Shown: piece by piece, positions 17,296-26,346 of the stretch
Position numbering within the stretch: the first letter of the stretch is position 1
Layout of the letters: the number at the start of each line of letters is the position of its first letter
Assembly: GCF_012843265.1 (NCBI RefSeq)
Contig: NZ_JABAIT010000018.1
Span: forward strand, 1 to 64,000
Direction: 5' to 3'
DNA: 64,000 bases
Origin: Bacillus sp. DNRA2
GTDB taxonomy: Bacteria; Bacillota; Bacilli; Bacillales; Cytobacillaceae
Translations under genes and position numbers: made by a program
The notes under the pieces: generated by a model
What the model saw: only the letters and a program-made list of their open reading frames with translations
Told to the model about the DNA's origin: nothing
Database searches by the model: none

Positions 17296-18230
17296 TAACC
17301 GATTTTTTCGAATTTATGGAAAAAGTTCTGTTTAATTTCTGGCATGCTCTTATTTTTAATAATGTTTAAAAATACATCGGCAATGTCAGGGTCAAATTGA
17401 GCTCCTTTGTTAGACACGATTTCACTCATTGCAAACTCAATACTCCGCGCATCGTTATAAACACGCTTTGAAGTCATTGCATCAAAGGAATCGGCAATTG
17501 CCATAATTCTAGCGGTGAGCGGAATATCTTTTCCCTTTAATCCATACGGATAGCCTTTTCCGTCATAGCGTTCATGATGAAACCTTACCATATCAAGAAT
17601 ACCCGTTGTTTTTATCGAATACACATGTTTAAGTGATTCGTATCCGATTAAAGGGTGGTTTTTAATAATTTCATATTCATCATTTGTTAATTTTGAAGGC
17701 TTCGTTAAAATAGATTCTGGAACACCGATTTTCCCAGTGTCATGCAATAAACCTCCTAAATAAATAGCCTTACAATCTGTTTTTGACATACCCATTGCTC
17801 TGGCAATCATTAATGAATATTTTGCCACATTCTCCGAATGGTTCGCTGTGTAAGCGTCCCTCGAATCTAATAATTTTGAAATAGCCATAATGATTTCAGT
17901 TTTATTATTTTTTTGGATTTTAAATTGTTTAATTACTTCGACTGAAATGACAGTGACGACTAAATACACAAATAAGCGGATGATAAATGTTGCAGGTCGA
18001 TCAATGTCATGAACAATGATAGATCTTTGTAAAACAATAATAAAAGTGAAAATAATATGGAACCATTTGGGCTTTGAATAATAGCCAATTCCCAAAAATA
18101 TGGTAGTTAATACATATAAGGAATTAGCTGCAAATACCCAGTAATTAATAATCGGAATAAATAAAAAGAAAACGATGAATAGCCATCTGTATAGACCAGT
18201 ATTATCCACAAAGAAATTAATCTTATTCAA
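17295..18230 (-). CDS. HD-GYP domain phosphodiesterase, membrane-bound
   Basis: About 311 residues. Five or so hydrophobic segments (to about residue 105) anchor a cytoplasmic HD-GYP domain: HSENVAKYSL, LLHDTGKIGVPESIL (the HD pair) and HHERYDGKGYPYGL (the GYP motif). Such enzymes hydrolyse cyclic-di-GMP or related dinucleotides. All metal ligands are visible. The TTG at 18230 has GAGGGTG six bases upstream; GTG at 18239 is an alternative that overlaps this site. There is no GGDEF domain. Confidence 0.88.
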   Translation of the reverse strand: MNKINFFVDNTGLYRWLFIVFFLFIPIINYWVFAANSLYVLTTIFLGIGYYSKPKWFHIIFTFIIVLQRSIIVHDIDRPATFIIRLFVYLVVTVISVEVIKQFKIQKNNKTEIIMAISKLLDSRDAYTANHSENVAKYSLMIARAMGMSKTDCKAIYLGGLLHDTGKIGVPESILTKPSKLTNDEYEIIKNHPLIGYESLKHVYSIKTTGILDMVRFHHERYDGKGYPYGLKGKDIPLTARIMAIADSFDAMTSKRVYNDARSIEFAMSEIVSNKGAQFDPDIADVFLNIIKNKSMPEIKQNFFHKFEKIG

Positions 18231-18528
18231 GTCCAACACCCTCGTTGTGTATTTAAAATATCAAGTGGATGAAAAATAGGCAAATTAACTCATTAAAGCA
18301 ATTTTAAAGGATACTTGTAAGTAATAACTATCAAGATTTCAAACAGATTGTGACATTTTCCTCTTGTTTATACATTAATAGGAAAATCGGAAGGAATTTT
18401 CCTACGCGAAGCGAATAGCCAAAATAGAAACATATCGGGTCGAAATGATGCCAAAAGAACTATGTCATTCAGTAATCTTGTCAGAATAATGGCAGGTCAC
18501 AAATCTACAAGGATGAAGGGGAATCGTG

Positions 18529-19284
18529 ATGAGTGTAATTACCTTTGAAAATACCAACCATTATGGATCTACGGTATTTGAAAATGAATCATACATCCAT
18601 AATCATAACCCAGAACTATTGTTAATGTATGATTGTAATTATTTACAGTTTAAAGAGAATCCGACATTATCGGAATTTATACAAGCAGAGGATTATTTAC
18701 GAGCGTACCATCAAAAGTATAATCAAAAGCATCTAAAGTTTTACTTCCCTGAAAATGAAATAATCTTGCCGGAGGTACGGGAATATTTGTTTCGCAATAA
18801 CTATCTGTCAGGTAGGCTAGAGTTGTATTGGATTCATCCGAACGATTTCCCTTCAATAACGGTGACTTCAGTGATTTCTGTTTTGCCAGTAACGATGGAC
18901 AATATAGATACATACTTGAAGTTACAATATGAACTGGACTACAAATATGGGCTTGACTATGCCGACCAGCGACAAGCCCAACACAAACGGAATTTCCAAA
19001 ATGAATGTTTTAAGCAACTAATTGCATTCTATCTTGGGACCCCAGCAGGAACAGTCGACCTAATTATTACAAAAGATACCTTAGAAATTGATAGCTTAGT
19101 TGTTTTAGACGACTTTCAAAAAAAAGGAATTGGCAGTCGCATTCAAAGATATGTTATGGATCACTTCAAAGAAAAGACTGTGATACTTGTGGCAAGTGGA
19201 GAAGATACACCTAGAGACATGTATAAAAAACAAAATTATCAGTATCAATCCTTTAAATATGAAGTGATGAAGGTGGAAGAATAA
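18529..19284 (+). CDS. GNAT-family acetyltransferase
   Basis: About 251 residues. The C-terminal half is a GNAT fold: LEIDSLVVLDDFQKKGIGSRIQRYVM carries the acetyl-CoA loop QKKGIG, and ASGEDTPRDMYKKQNYQYQSF matches the last strands. The N-terminal half (about 1-110) is a diverged, perhaps duplicated, GNAT-like lobe. AAGGGGAA precedes the ATG at 18529. It is a single gene in its own unit; the substrate is unknown. Confidence 0.8.
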   Translation: MSVITFENTNHYGSTVFENESYIHNHNPELLLMYDCNYLQFKENPTLSEFIQAEDYLRAYHQKYNQKHLKFYFPENEIILPEVREYLFRNNYLSGRLELYWIHPNDFPSITVTSVISVLPVTMDNIDTYLKLQYELDYKYGLDYADQRQAQHKRNFQNECFKQLIAFYLGTPAGTVDLIITKDTLEIDSLVVLDDFQKKGIGSRIQRYVMDHFKEKTVILVASGEDTPRDMYKKQNYQYQSFKYEVMKVEE

Positions 19285-19384
19285 GGTTTACATAAAAATG
19301 AATAATCTCAACGGTGCATCTCTTTTGTTTGATTTTCTTTTAGATGTTAAAATATACAATTATAGCTAAAGGGGATCAGCGTAG

Positions 19385-19690
19385 ATGAACAAAATCGAAG
19401 TGATTGCAAGAAGAATCTTGGGTTGGAAGTTAAATAGATGGGATCGATGGCATGACCCTGAAACAGGGACTTTTATATACGATCACGAGTTTCAACCGGA
19501 ACAAAACCTTGATCACGCAATGGTCATCGTCGGTAAATTAAAACAGTTCGGATTTTCCTATACTCAAAAAGGGGATTTAGAGGTTTGTTTTAACGAAATT
19601 TGTGCGACAGGTCATACTTTACCTGAAGCAATTACGAATGCGGCGTTTGAGATTGCTGACAACAGCGGTATTCCTGAAGGTTGGTTATAG
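19385..19690 (+). CDS. Small phage-ABA-sandwich-like protein
   Basis: A 101-residue protein of the type seen in Bacillus genomes and phages (BC1872-like): an N-terminal helix with ARRILGWKLNRWDRW, a charged middle, and a final TLPEAITNAAFEIAD helix. AAAGGGGATC lies before the ATG and a terminator follows at once. Function unknown; possibly phage-derived but domesticated, since no other phage gene is near. Confidence 0.7.
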   Translation: MNKIEVIARRILGWKLNRWDRWHDPETGTFIYDHEFQPEQNLDHAMVIVGKLKQFGFSYTQKGDLEVCFNEICATGHTLPEAITNAAFEIADNSGIPEGWL

Positions 19691-19695
19691 GAATA

Positions 19696-19733
19696 AAAAA
19701 CCAGGTATTTCTAAAAAGAAACCTGGTTTTTGT
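19696..19733 (+). terminator. Rho-independent terminator
   Basis: AAACCAGGT/ACCTGGTTT with an A-rich loop and T5; A6 upstream makes it bidirectional for the convergent gene. Confidence 0.82.
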
Positions 19734-19739
19734 TTTGAA

Positions 19740-20249
19740 TCAATCATTTTTAGCTTCTATTAATTCTATATCAATAATTTCATTCCCAATATGGTAATAT
19801 TTTTGCACTAAATATCCCTCGAATTTCTTATCATACTTTATTTTCATCATTTCAATTGGCGCGAATCCAAGTTTAGGATAACAATAAATATCAATTGGAC
19901 CCGATACTATGTTTATGTTGTTTGATTTAGAGGTGATGATGAAAAGTTGTTTATTACGGATAACCATCGTCCATTTGTTTGTGGTCGCAGTAGCCTCGGC
20001 AATGATATCAGCATCAGAATTTTTAACAAAAACAATATAATCATATAGTTCCTTTAAGCCTTGGCCTTTTATGGTTCCGTCAAAGTGATAAAATTTATAT
20101 CTTTGGGAACGTCCACTTTTATCGATCCAGTACCTACTCCCCTTGGCTGTTATAAAAGTAAGGACGGGATTGATTACCAATTTTACATTTATTTCACACA
20201 CCTCCCAAATAGCATGATATGTTAAAGGCACTTCCAGATCATTTAACAT
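19740..20249 (-). CDS. Hypothetical protein
   Basis: A 169-residue soluble protein rich in beta-strand patterns (KFYHFDGTIKGQGLKELYDYIVFV; WTMVIRNKQLFIITS). No family was recognised. The ATG at 20249 has no good ribosome site. GGGAGGTG occurs about 45 bases inside the frame but is not followed by an in-frame ATG, GTG or TTG at the right distance, so the true start is uncertain. It shares a terminator with the convergent small gene. Confidence 0.6.
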   Translation of the reverse strand: MLNDLEVPLTYHAIWEVCEINVKLVINPVLTFITAKGSRYWIDKSGRSQRYKFYHFDGTIKGQGLKELYDYIVFVKNSDADIIAEATATTNKWTMVIRNKQLFIITSKSNNINIVSGPIDIYCYPKLGFAPIEMMKIKYDKKFEGYLVQKYYHIGNEIIDIELIEAKND

Positions 20250-20338
20250 AGCTTATTCATAAGTAGTAGGTTGGCTTGTACGAATACCAGTGGTCATATG
20301 TGGATTTTGAAGTTTTATCGAAATATGTTTTACAAAAA

Positions 20339-20374
20339 TCAAAAAGAAGGCATAGATCACGATGGATCTATGCC
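20339..20374 (-). terminator. Terminator of the downstream-oriented minus-strand gene
   Basis: GGCATAGATC/GATCTATGCC with a five-base loop; on the minus strand it is followed by TTCTTTTTG. Confidence 0.75.
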
Positions 20375-20431
20375 TGTTTCTACAGTTGTATGAAAAGTTT
20401 GGGTGTAAACTAATTACTGACCGAACCGTTA

Positions 20432-20803
20432 TTATTTCTCAACGGTTGGTCCTACTAAAGATTCCGGCTCAGTCCCCAGTAATAAATGACTGATATTGGT
20501 AAAACCGGTCTGAGCAAATTTTGAAATGATCTGTTGTAATTCATGAAAATCAGGATCATTTTTCAATGCTTGTAATTCACGATTATATAAACGAAGTACA
20601 GAGTCATGAACTGAATTAGGAATGAATTCTGATGGTTCTTTATCCATAAGTAAAGCGCCCATATATTGAAATTTAAAGTTAAGTGCCCGAGTAAGGTACA
20701 CCATTTCTACTAGTTTTTTGTGAATATTAGGATAATTTTTTTTCAAATTTTCCAAAGCTTGATACACTTGTTCTAAATCAGTGAGACAATTAAAAGTGAT
20801 CAA
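20432..20803 (-). CDS. Hypothetical helical protein
   Basis: A 123-residue protein predicted to be almost entirely helical (DLEQVYQALENLKKNYPNI; YNRELQALKNDPDFHELQQII). It starts with TTG at 20803, nine bases after GAGGGGG, and ends at a strong terminator, which supports it as a real single-gene unit. No family recognised; no membrane segment or Cys-based motif. Confidence 0.65.
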   Translation of the reverse strand: MITFNCLTDLEQVYQALENLKKNYPNIHKKLVEMVYLTRALNFKFQYMGALLMDKEPSEFIPNSVHDSVLRLYNRELQALKNDPDFHELQQIISKFAQTGFTNISHLLLGTEPESLVGPTVEK

Positions 20804-21046
20804 TCAAATTTCCCCCTCAAATTTGTTCCATGGTACAGTTGGTGAAACGTAATGACTCAGTTCTTATCATACTTGCAACTTGATTATTACTTAGTCTACG
20901 ACGGGTTTCTTTTCCTGTAAAATGGTTAAATTTTATTGGTTGTATAGCTTTTATCTATGAAAGCGTTTATCATGACAGCTATCAATTACGGGGTAATTTT
21001 TAGAAAAATCAGTTATATTATCCTCCTGAATTATTTTCCTAACAAA

Positions 21047-21943
21047 TCATTTTTCGAGTGCTGTAGTTTTTAGTTGTTCAATCGTAAATTGAAGCCATTC
21101 CTTTGCTGCGTAAGAAATATATTGATTTTTACCCCATATCATCGCCAAGCTCCAGCTGATTGAAGGATTCTCCACACGTATCGACCTGACATTGTCCCCA
21201 AGTCTTGTGCAAATACTTTCAGGTAATAAAGAGACTCCAAGCTTATTGGCTACCATTTCCTCAATAAAGAAAAGATGGGCGCTTTCTGAAATAATGTGAG
21301 GCTTAAACCCAGCCTTTAAGCACGCTTGGATAATACGGTCATTAAGAACAAAATCCTTATTGAACAAAACGAAAGATTCCGCTGCCAAATCTGAAATTTG
21401 GACTACCTCTTTCTTTGCATAAGGATGAGCAGGGTGGAGGATGAGTCTCAAATCTTCTTCCATGAAAGCGTAATAGTTGAAGAGCTGGTTTTGGGTCGGA
21501 AGAACTATTACTCCAACATCGAGTAAATTGTTTTCAATGTCTTCTTCGATTTTTTTTGAACCAGATTCTTCTATATGAAAAGTGATCCCTGGAAATTTTT
21601 CATGGAACAACCCGACCATTTGCAAAAACTTATGGGCATTAAAAATTGGTGGTAGACCAATTCGAATTTGGCCAGTCTTTAGTCCGGTGAGATCATCAAT
21701 CTTCATTTCTAAATTATTAAATGCTTTATCAATTAATTTTGCTTGTTCAAGGATGATTTTTCCAGCATCTGTTAATGCAAGTTGCTTTCGTGAGCGATCA
21801 AACAATGAAACTCCTAACTCAATTTCGAGATTTTTTATCATTTTACTTATTGTTGGTTGTGTGATGAATAAACTATCTGCAGCCTTTGAAAAGCTATTAA
21901 ACTTTGATATTTCAATAAAATACTGCAAATGCTTAATGTCCAT
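21047..21943 (-). CDS. LysR-family transcriptional regulator
   Basis: A 298-residue regulator. The winged helix (MDIKHLQYFIEISKFNSFSKAADSLFITQPTISKMIKNLE) is at the N terminus and the co-inducer domain begins RIGLPPIFN. The GLPP motif and overall layout are closest to the CidR/YwbI group, which senses acetate or pyruvate overflow metabolites, but this is a guess from motif memory. It is transcribed away from the ADP-ribosyltransferase candidate, 200 bases to the right. Confidence 0.88.
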   Translation of the reverse strand: MDIKHLQYFIEISKFNSFSKAADSLFITQPTISKMIKNLEIELGVSLFDRSRKQLALTDAGKIILEQAKLIDKAFNNLEMKIDDLTGLKTGQIRIGLPPIFNAHKFLQMVGLFHEKFPGITFHIEESGSKKIEEDIENNLLDVGVIVLPTQNQLFNYYAFMEEDLRLILHPAHPYAKKEVVQISDLAAESFVLFNKDFVLNDRIIQACLKAGFKPHIISESAHLFFIEEMVANKLGVSLLPESICTRLGDNVRSIRVENPSISWSLAMIWGKNQYISYAAKEWLQFTIEQLKTTALEK

Positions 21944-22145
21944 GTTCGTGCACCTAGTTTCTAGTTAAAAAATATTTCTAACACTATTTTAACAATATTA
22001 CTAAAATTTCGACATTATATTTTGTAAGAAATTTTCAAAGTGTGATATTTGCGTAAGAAATTAAAAATATCATTCATTAAAATTGAATTATAGTAACTTT
22101 CCTAAATAGAAGTATAATTTCAGATTTTTAAAGGAGGTACCTATT

Positions 22146-22658
22146 ATGACTGAGATAATATCTACACCTTTAACAAGAAATGAGAAATACGTCCTGGATG
22201 AGTATTTAGGAACACGAGAATTACGAGATGGCTTATATCCTTTAATTCAAGATCTCGGAGAAACTGTCCCGCGTTTATATAGGGGTACAATGTATCTTCT
22301 TGAGGATGTTAAGATTGGTCATATTTATAGACACTGGAATAGGATATCTTCCTGGTCAACAGATGAAATGGTTGCTACTCAGTTTGCATTAGAGCAATAT
22401 GTACCTGAAGATTATTTACATGAAATGGTGAGGAAATGGAAATTTCCTTTGCGAAATTTGCAAAATCTTTTTGTTCCAATTGTGCTAATTTGTGAAAATG
22501 TCAAAGGGTATGTAGTTAATCATCATTACAAAGAACATCTGTATGTTACGGAAAATGAAGTAATTGTTTACGATGCGAAATTAGAGATATCTTCCATTAT
22601 GGAAGTTTCTTTTGAGAATATAACTTATTTTAGAGTTTTCTGTCACTCATTAATCTAA
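22146..22658 (+). CDS. Putative mono-ADP-ribosyltransferase (R-S-E type)
   Basis: A 170-residue protein with the three landmarks of the arginine-directed ART fold in the right order: Arg46 in LYRGT, Ser-Thr at 71-72 in SSWSTDEMVATQFA (the STS region) and Glu136/Glu138 in VTENEVIVY (the ExE motif). It has no signal peptide and no second domain, so it would act in the cytoplasm. AAAGGAGG lies before the ATG. No antitoxin or immunity gene is adjacent. The family is inferred from motif order; a diverged inactive fold is possible. Confidence 0.62.
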   Translation: MTEIISTPLTRNEKYVLDEYLGTRELRDGLYPLIQDLGETVPRLYRGTMYLLEDVKIGHIYRHWNRISSWSTDEMVATQFALEQYVPEDYLHEMVRKWKFPLRNLQNLFVPIVLICENVKGYVVNHHYKEHLYVTENEVIVYDAKLEISSIMEVSFENITYFRVFCHSLI

Positions 22659-22686
22659 TATATTAACTTTGATAAGATGGCAATGT

Positions 22687-22722
22687 AAAAGTCATAAATC
22701 AACAATGAAGGTGTGACTTTTG
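22687..22722 (+). terminator. Possible terminator
   Basis: AAAAGTCA pairs with TGACTTTT over a 20-base loop; the T-run is short. Confidence 0.4.
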
Positions 22723-22804
22723 ATATTTGGCTTTCATTTCACTCTATGTTACTTTTAAACTATTAGAGATCATTCAACACTGAGAAAGACTTGGAGGTTA
22801 AAAA

Positions 22805-23047
22805 ATGAGCTGTGGATGTGGGCCATTTACGGATGGTAAAGCGATCGTTGATCACGTAAAAAAACAAGGCAAGGCACATTTTGAACCAAATGTGTTACAT
22901 AAAATTGAGTGTGGCTGCGGGGAAACATTTATTTTTGAGAAGGTTATCATGAATTGCCCAAAATGTGAAATGACATATGCAGTAACACCATGTACATCAT
23001 CTGATATTAATAACATCAAACAAGCTGGAGTAAAATACGCAGAATAA
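22805..23047 (+). CDS. Small zinc-ribbon protein
   Basis: An 80-residue protein with Cys in CGCG (3-5), ECGCG (about 36-39) and NCPKC (about 51-54), a likely zinc or metal-binding ribbon. TTGGAGG precedes the ATG and a strong terminator follows. Similar short CxCG proteins are widespread in Bacillaceae, with unknown function. Confidence 0.72.
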   Translation: MSCGCGPFTDGKAIVDHVKKQGKAHFEPNVLHKIECGCGETFIFEKVIMNCPKCEMTYAVTPCTSSDINNIKQAGVKYAE

Positions 23048-23055
23048 AAATCAAT

Positions 23056-23091
23056 TAAAACACTCGCTTAATTTGATGCGAGTGTTTTTTC
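23056..23091 (+). terminator. Rho-independent terminator
   Basis: AAAACACTCGC/GCGAGTGTTTT plus T-run. Confidence 0.88.
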
Positions 23092-23205
23092 GTATTTTAA
23101 GGATATTTTCGAAAAATCCTTTCAAGTGAAACAAAAGAATTCTAGCAGTTAGAGTAGCATATATATGATGTATTAAATCTATGCAAAGAATGAGGGGGGG
23201 AAGAC

Positions 23206-24003
23206 ATGCCGATTATTTTTAGAAAAACCTACATTTACACTGTGAGACAAGGTGATACATTGTATGCCATTTCCCGCAGACTTAACAGCTCAGTGGAGGA
23301 GATTCTAAAAATCAATCATTTATTTCCACCCGTAACAGATCCTGGCTTTATTCATCCAGGAAATGTATTATTGGTCACAACCCCTATAAATTCCGGAAAA
23401 GTCTCATATATCATTCCGTTTGGCGATAATATCAATCGAATTTCTTATAAGTTTGGAACATTTCCAGATTTACTGTCAGGAGTAAATCGTGTTGTTAATC
23501 CAAACCTCATTTACCCGAACCAACAGTTACAAGTACCAGCTTTTATATACGAAATTCAGGTTAATGATACACTCGCCACGATTTCACAAAAATTTGGGAT
23601 TCCCATGATAGCCATCGTAACAGCAAATCAGGGTAGACCTGGCTTTCAACCGGACTTGATTTGGCCTGGTCATCATCTAATTATTCCGATGCCAACTTCC
23701 AGAAACATCGTTGTGTGGTTGCCGCACCCAGGTTCGTCAATTAAGTCTGGGCAAACCATAGATGGTCAGGCGCGTTCATTTGAGGCTAATGTTTTACATC
23801 AGGTAAGGGACTTTAACGGAATAATCGTCTCAAATGAGCGATTTACCACAGCAAGTGAAGGTGCGCCAGCCTATGGGAATTTTACCAGTACGCTCCCGTT
23901 TGACCATAAACCAACGACAAATTTGGGCGAACTTTGGGTATATACCAGAAGCGCAAATGATGGAAGTATTCAGGACTTAGTGAGAACGCTTGTTGTTTTT
24001 TAG
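23206..24003 (+). CDS. Triple LysM protein with C-terminal Gmad2 domain
   Basis: A 265-residue wall- or spore-associated protein. Three LysM repeats start near residues 7 (YTVRQGDTLYAISRRL), 65 (YIIPFGDNINRISYKF) and 117 (YEIQVNDTLATISQKF). Residues about 168-265 match Gmad2, the immunoglobulin-like domain of spore germination proteins (VVWLPHPGSSIKSG, ANVLHQVRDFNG). There is no obvious signal peptide, as is common for proteins loaded on spores from the mother cell. GAGGGGGG is upstream. It probably binds peptidoglycan or cortex. Confidence 0.85.
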   Translation: MPIIFRKTYIYTVRQGDTLYAISRRLNSSVEEILKINHLFPPVTDPGFIHPGNVLLVTTPINSGKVSYIIPFGDNINRISYKFGTFPDLLSGVNRVVNPNLIYPNQQLQVPAFIYEIQVNDTLATISQKFGIPMIAIVTANQGRPGFQPDLIWPGHHLIIPMPTSRNIVVWLPHPGSSIKSGQTIDGQARSFEANVLHQVRDFNGIIVSNERFTTASEGAPAYGNFTSTLPFDHKPTTNLGELWVYTRSANDGSIQDLVRTLVVF

Positions 24004-24014
24004 GAAGAGTCCTT

Positions 24015-24056
24015 TTGCAGGGGTTCAATGTGTCGAGCACCCCTGCAATTATTTTA
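24015..24056 (+). terminator. Rho-independent terminator
   Basis: TTGCAGGGGT/ACCCCTGCAA followed by TTATTTTAT. Confidence 0.78.
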
Positions 24057-24088
24057 TCGGACATTCTGTTAGCTTATAAACTAATTCA

Positions 24089-24670
24089 TCATGTTCGATC
24101 ATCGTTTAAATATGTCTTTGCGTGAACCGGTTGATAATTTTGCATCTGATTGAGCAAGTCTGATGGGTCTGATTCAACAAGTGTCATTGATTGAAATTTT
24201 TCGTCCATAAATTGAGCGTTAATCATATGGGTAAACAGCGCTAACAATGGATCATAGTAGCGGTCGGTATTTAAAATTCCGATAGGTTTATGATGCAACC
24301 CTAATTGCCCCCATGTAAATACCTCGAAAAATTCCTCAAGTGTTCCTGGGCCACCAGGTAAGACTACGAACCCATCAGCTAAATCTGCCATCATGGCTTT
24401 CCGTTCATGCATGGAACTAACAATATGTAGTTCGCTTAAATTCTTATGCGTTCTTTCCTTCGTGTCCAAAAAATTTGGCATAACACCAATTACTTTTCCA
24501 CCAGCTTCAAGAACTGAATCAGCGATAACCCCCATTATTCCCAAGCTTGATCCACCGTACACTAATGTCATGTTCCGCTTAGCAAGCTCATAACCAAGTG
24601 CTTGAGCCTCTTTTACATAACAATCTGTCGCTCCACGTTTTGAACCACAAAAAACTGCAATAGTGTTCAA
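24089..24670 (-). CDS. LOG-family Rossmann protein (nucleoside 5'-monophosphate phosphoribohydrolase)
   Basis: About 193 residues. GSKRGAT, YGGSSLGIMGVIAD and the diagnostic PGGPGTLEEFFEVFTW are those of LOG/YvdD enzymes, which cleave the N-glycosidic bond of nucleotide monophosphates (cytokinin-type or AMP). The start is the TTG at 24670, because AGGAGG lies eight bases before it; the ATG at 24703 would contain that ribosome site. The physiological substrate in bacteria is not settled. Confidence 0.88.
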   Translation of the reverse strand: MNTIAVFCGSKRGATDCYVKEAQALGYELAKRNMTLVYGGSSLGIMGVIADSVLEAGGKVIGVMPNFLDTKERTHKNLSELHIVSSMHERKAMMADLADGFVVLPGGPGTLEEFFEVFTWGQLGLHHKPIGILNTDRYYDPLLALFTHMINAQFMDEKFQSMTLVESDPSDLLNQMQNYQPVHAKTYLNDDRT

Positions 24671-24803
24671 AGTGTGCCACCTCCTAAACAATCTTCTATA
24701 CACTTATCATATTGAATATATAGTTTGAAGTATACGATTTAGTTATGAATCAGGAGTATTTTAGTCATCTTGCATAAATATTCGAAAAATATTAAAAAAA
24801 ATG

Positions 24804-24832
24804 TTGTCAAACTATGTAGATTTAAATATAAT
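24804..24832 (+). promoter_or_regulatory. Sigma-A promoter of glnA
   Basis: TTGTCA (24804-24809), exact 17-base spacer, TATAAT (24827-24832), about 50 bases before the glnA start. No clear GlnR/TnrA box (TGTNAN7TNACA) overlaps it. Confidence 0.75.
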
Positions 24833-24882
24833 GAAAAACAGATGTTAGATTTATTATACGTGGATATGTGAGGTTATATAAC

Positions 24883-26238
24883 ATGAACAATACGGTTATT
24901 TCAAATGCTACAGAAATTTTAGCGCAAATTTCAGAAACTATTAAACAAAAAAACGTTGAACTTTTACACTTGCAATTCGTTGACCTTGAGGGAATTTTAA
25001 AACATGTAACCGTTACGGTTGAACAATTAGAAGATGTTGTAGAAGGTAAGATGATGTTCGATGGTTCGTCTATTACAGGTTTCTCGCCAATTAACAAATC
25101 GGACCTTTACCTTCAGCCAGATCTTAGCACGTTTGCAGTTCTTCCTTGGACAGAAGAACCTGGATATTCAGAAGCTCGTTTCCTTTGTTCGGTGACAAAT
25201 CCAGATGGTTCTCTTTTTGAAGGAGACACTAGAAACGTCCTTAAGAAAACAGTTGACCGCGTAGCTGATCAAGGCTATTCGATTTCAGTTGGACCAGAAT
25301 TAGAATTCTTCTTATTCAAAAATGATGACAATGGTTATGCAACACAAGAACTTACAGATAAAGCAGGTTATTTCGAGCCATCTCCACATGACTTAGGTGA
25401 ACGTGTTCGTTTAGAAATCTACCGTGCATTAAAAGCAATGGGCTTTACAATCGAAGCATCACACCACGAGGTTGCTGAAGGTCAACATGAAATTAACTTT
25501 AAGTATGCAGATGCTTTAACTGCCGCTGACCGTTCAACTACTTATAAATGGGTTGTTAAAACGATTGCAAAGAAATTCGGTATGCATGCTACTTTTATGC
25601 CAAAGCCTGTATTTGGTATTAACGGTTCTGGTATGCACGTAAATATGTCTTTCTTCAAAGGTGACGAAAACGCATTTTTCGATCCGTCTGATGAATTACA
25701 ATTATCTAAAGAAGCTTATCAATTTATCGCTGGGGTGTTAGAGAACGTTAAGAGTTTTGTTGCAGTCACAAACCCACTAGTAAACTCTTATAAGCGTTTA
25801 GTGCCTGGCTACGAAGCTCCGGTTTACCTTGCTTGGTCAGCTTCTAACCGTTCAGCATTAATCCGAATTCCTGCCAAAAAAGGTCTTGCGACTCGTGTCG
25901 AACTACGATGCCCAGATCCAGCGGCTAACCCTTACTTAACATTCGCTGTGATTGCTTCTGCTGGTTTAGATGGAATCGTAAAAGAACTTGAAGCTCCAGC
26001 TCCAGTCAATGAAGATATCTTCCATATGAATGCGGAAGAAAGAGCATTCAAAGGAATTGAAAATCTTCCTGGAAGCTTAGAAGAAGCAGTAAAAGAATTA
26101 GAAGCGGGAGAAATCGGTTCTAATACGCTTGGTGAACATGTTTTCACAGAATATGTTGCATTGAAAAAGTCAGAATGGGATAGCTATCGTACAGCTATTT
26201 CTTCTTGGGAAATCGAAAACTATCATACTAAGTTTTAA
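24883..26238 (+). CDS. glnA: Type I glutamine synthetase
   Basis: About 451 residues. It makes glutamine from glutamate, ammonia and ATP. MFDGSSITGF, the metal/ATP signatures GPELEFFLF, HHEVAEGQHEI, GSGMHVNMS and SNRSALIRIP, and NPYLTFAVI are all intact. The ATG at 24883 has GTGAGG nine bases upstream. Unlike the usual Bacillus glnRA operon there is no glnR in front. The N terminus is a few residues longer than the common 444-residue form, so this may be a second glnA copy. A terminator follows. Confidence 0.95.
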   Translation: MNNTVISNATEILAQISETIKQKNVELLHLQFVDLEGILKHVTVTVEQLEDVVEGKMMFDGSSITGFSPINKSDLYLQPDLSTFAVLPWTEEPGYSEARFLCSVTNPDGSLFEGDTRNVLKKTVDRVADQGYSISVGPELEFFLFKNDDNGYATQELTDKAGYFEPSPHDLGERVRLEIYRALKAMGFTIEASHHEVAEGQHEINFKYADALTAADRSTTYKWVVKTIAKKFGMHATFMPKPVFGINGSGMHVNMSFFKGDENAFFDPSDELQLSKEAYQFIAGVLENVKSFVAVTNPLVNSYKRLVPGYEAPVYLAWSASNRSALIRIPAKKGLATRVELRCPDPAANPYLTFAVIASAGLDGIVKELEAPAPVNEDIFHMNAEERAFKGIENLPGSLEEAVKELEAGEIGSNTLGEHVFTEYVALKKSEWDSYRTAISSWEIENYHTKF

Positions 26239-26269
26239 TTTTTTAATTTGCATTGGCACTCATGATTTG

Positions 26270-26298
26270 GCTGTCGACTTCTGTCGGCAGTCTTTTTT
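26270..26298 (+). terminator. glnA terminator
   Basis: CTGTCGAC/GTCGGCAG (one G-U pair) with a four-base loop and T6. Confidence 0.8.
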
Positions 26299-26346
26299 AC
26301 TGCTCTTTTCTAAAATAATGTTGCGTGGTTGGAAACAATACTTAGC

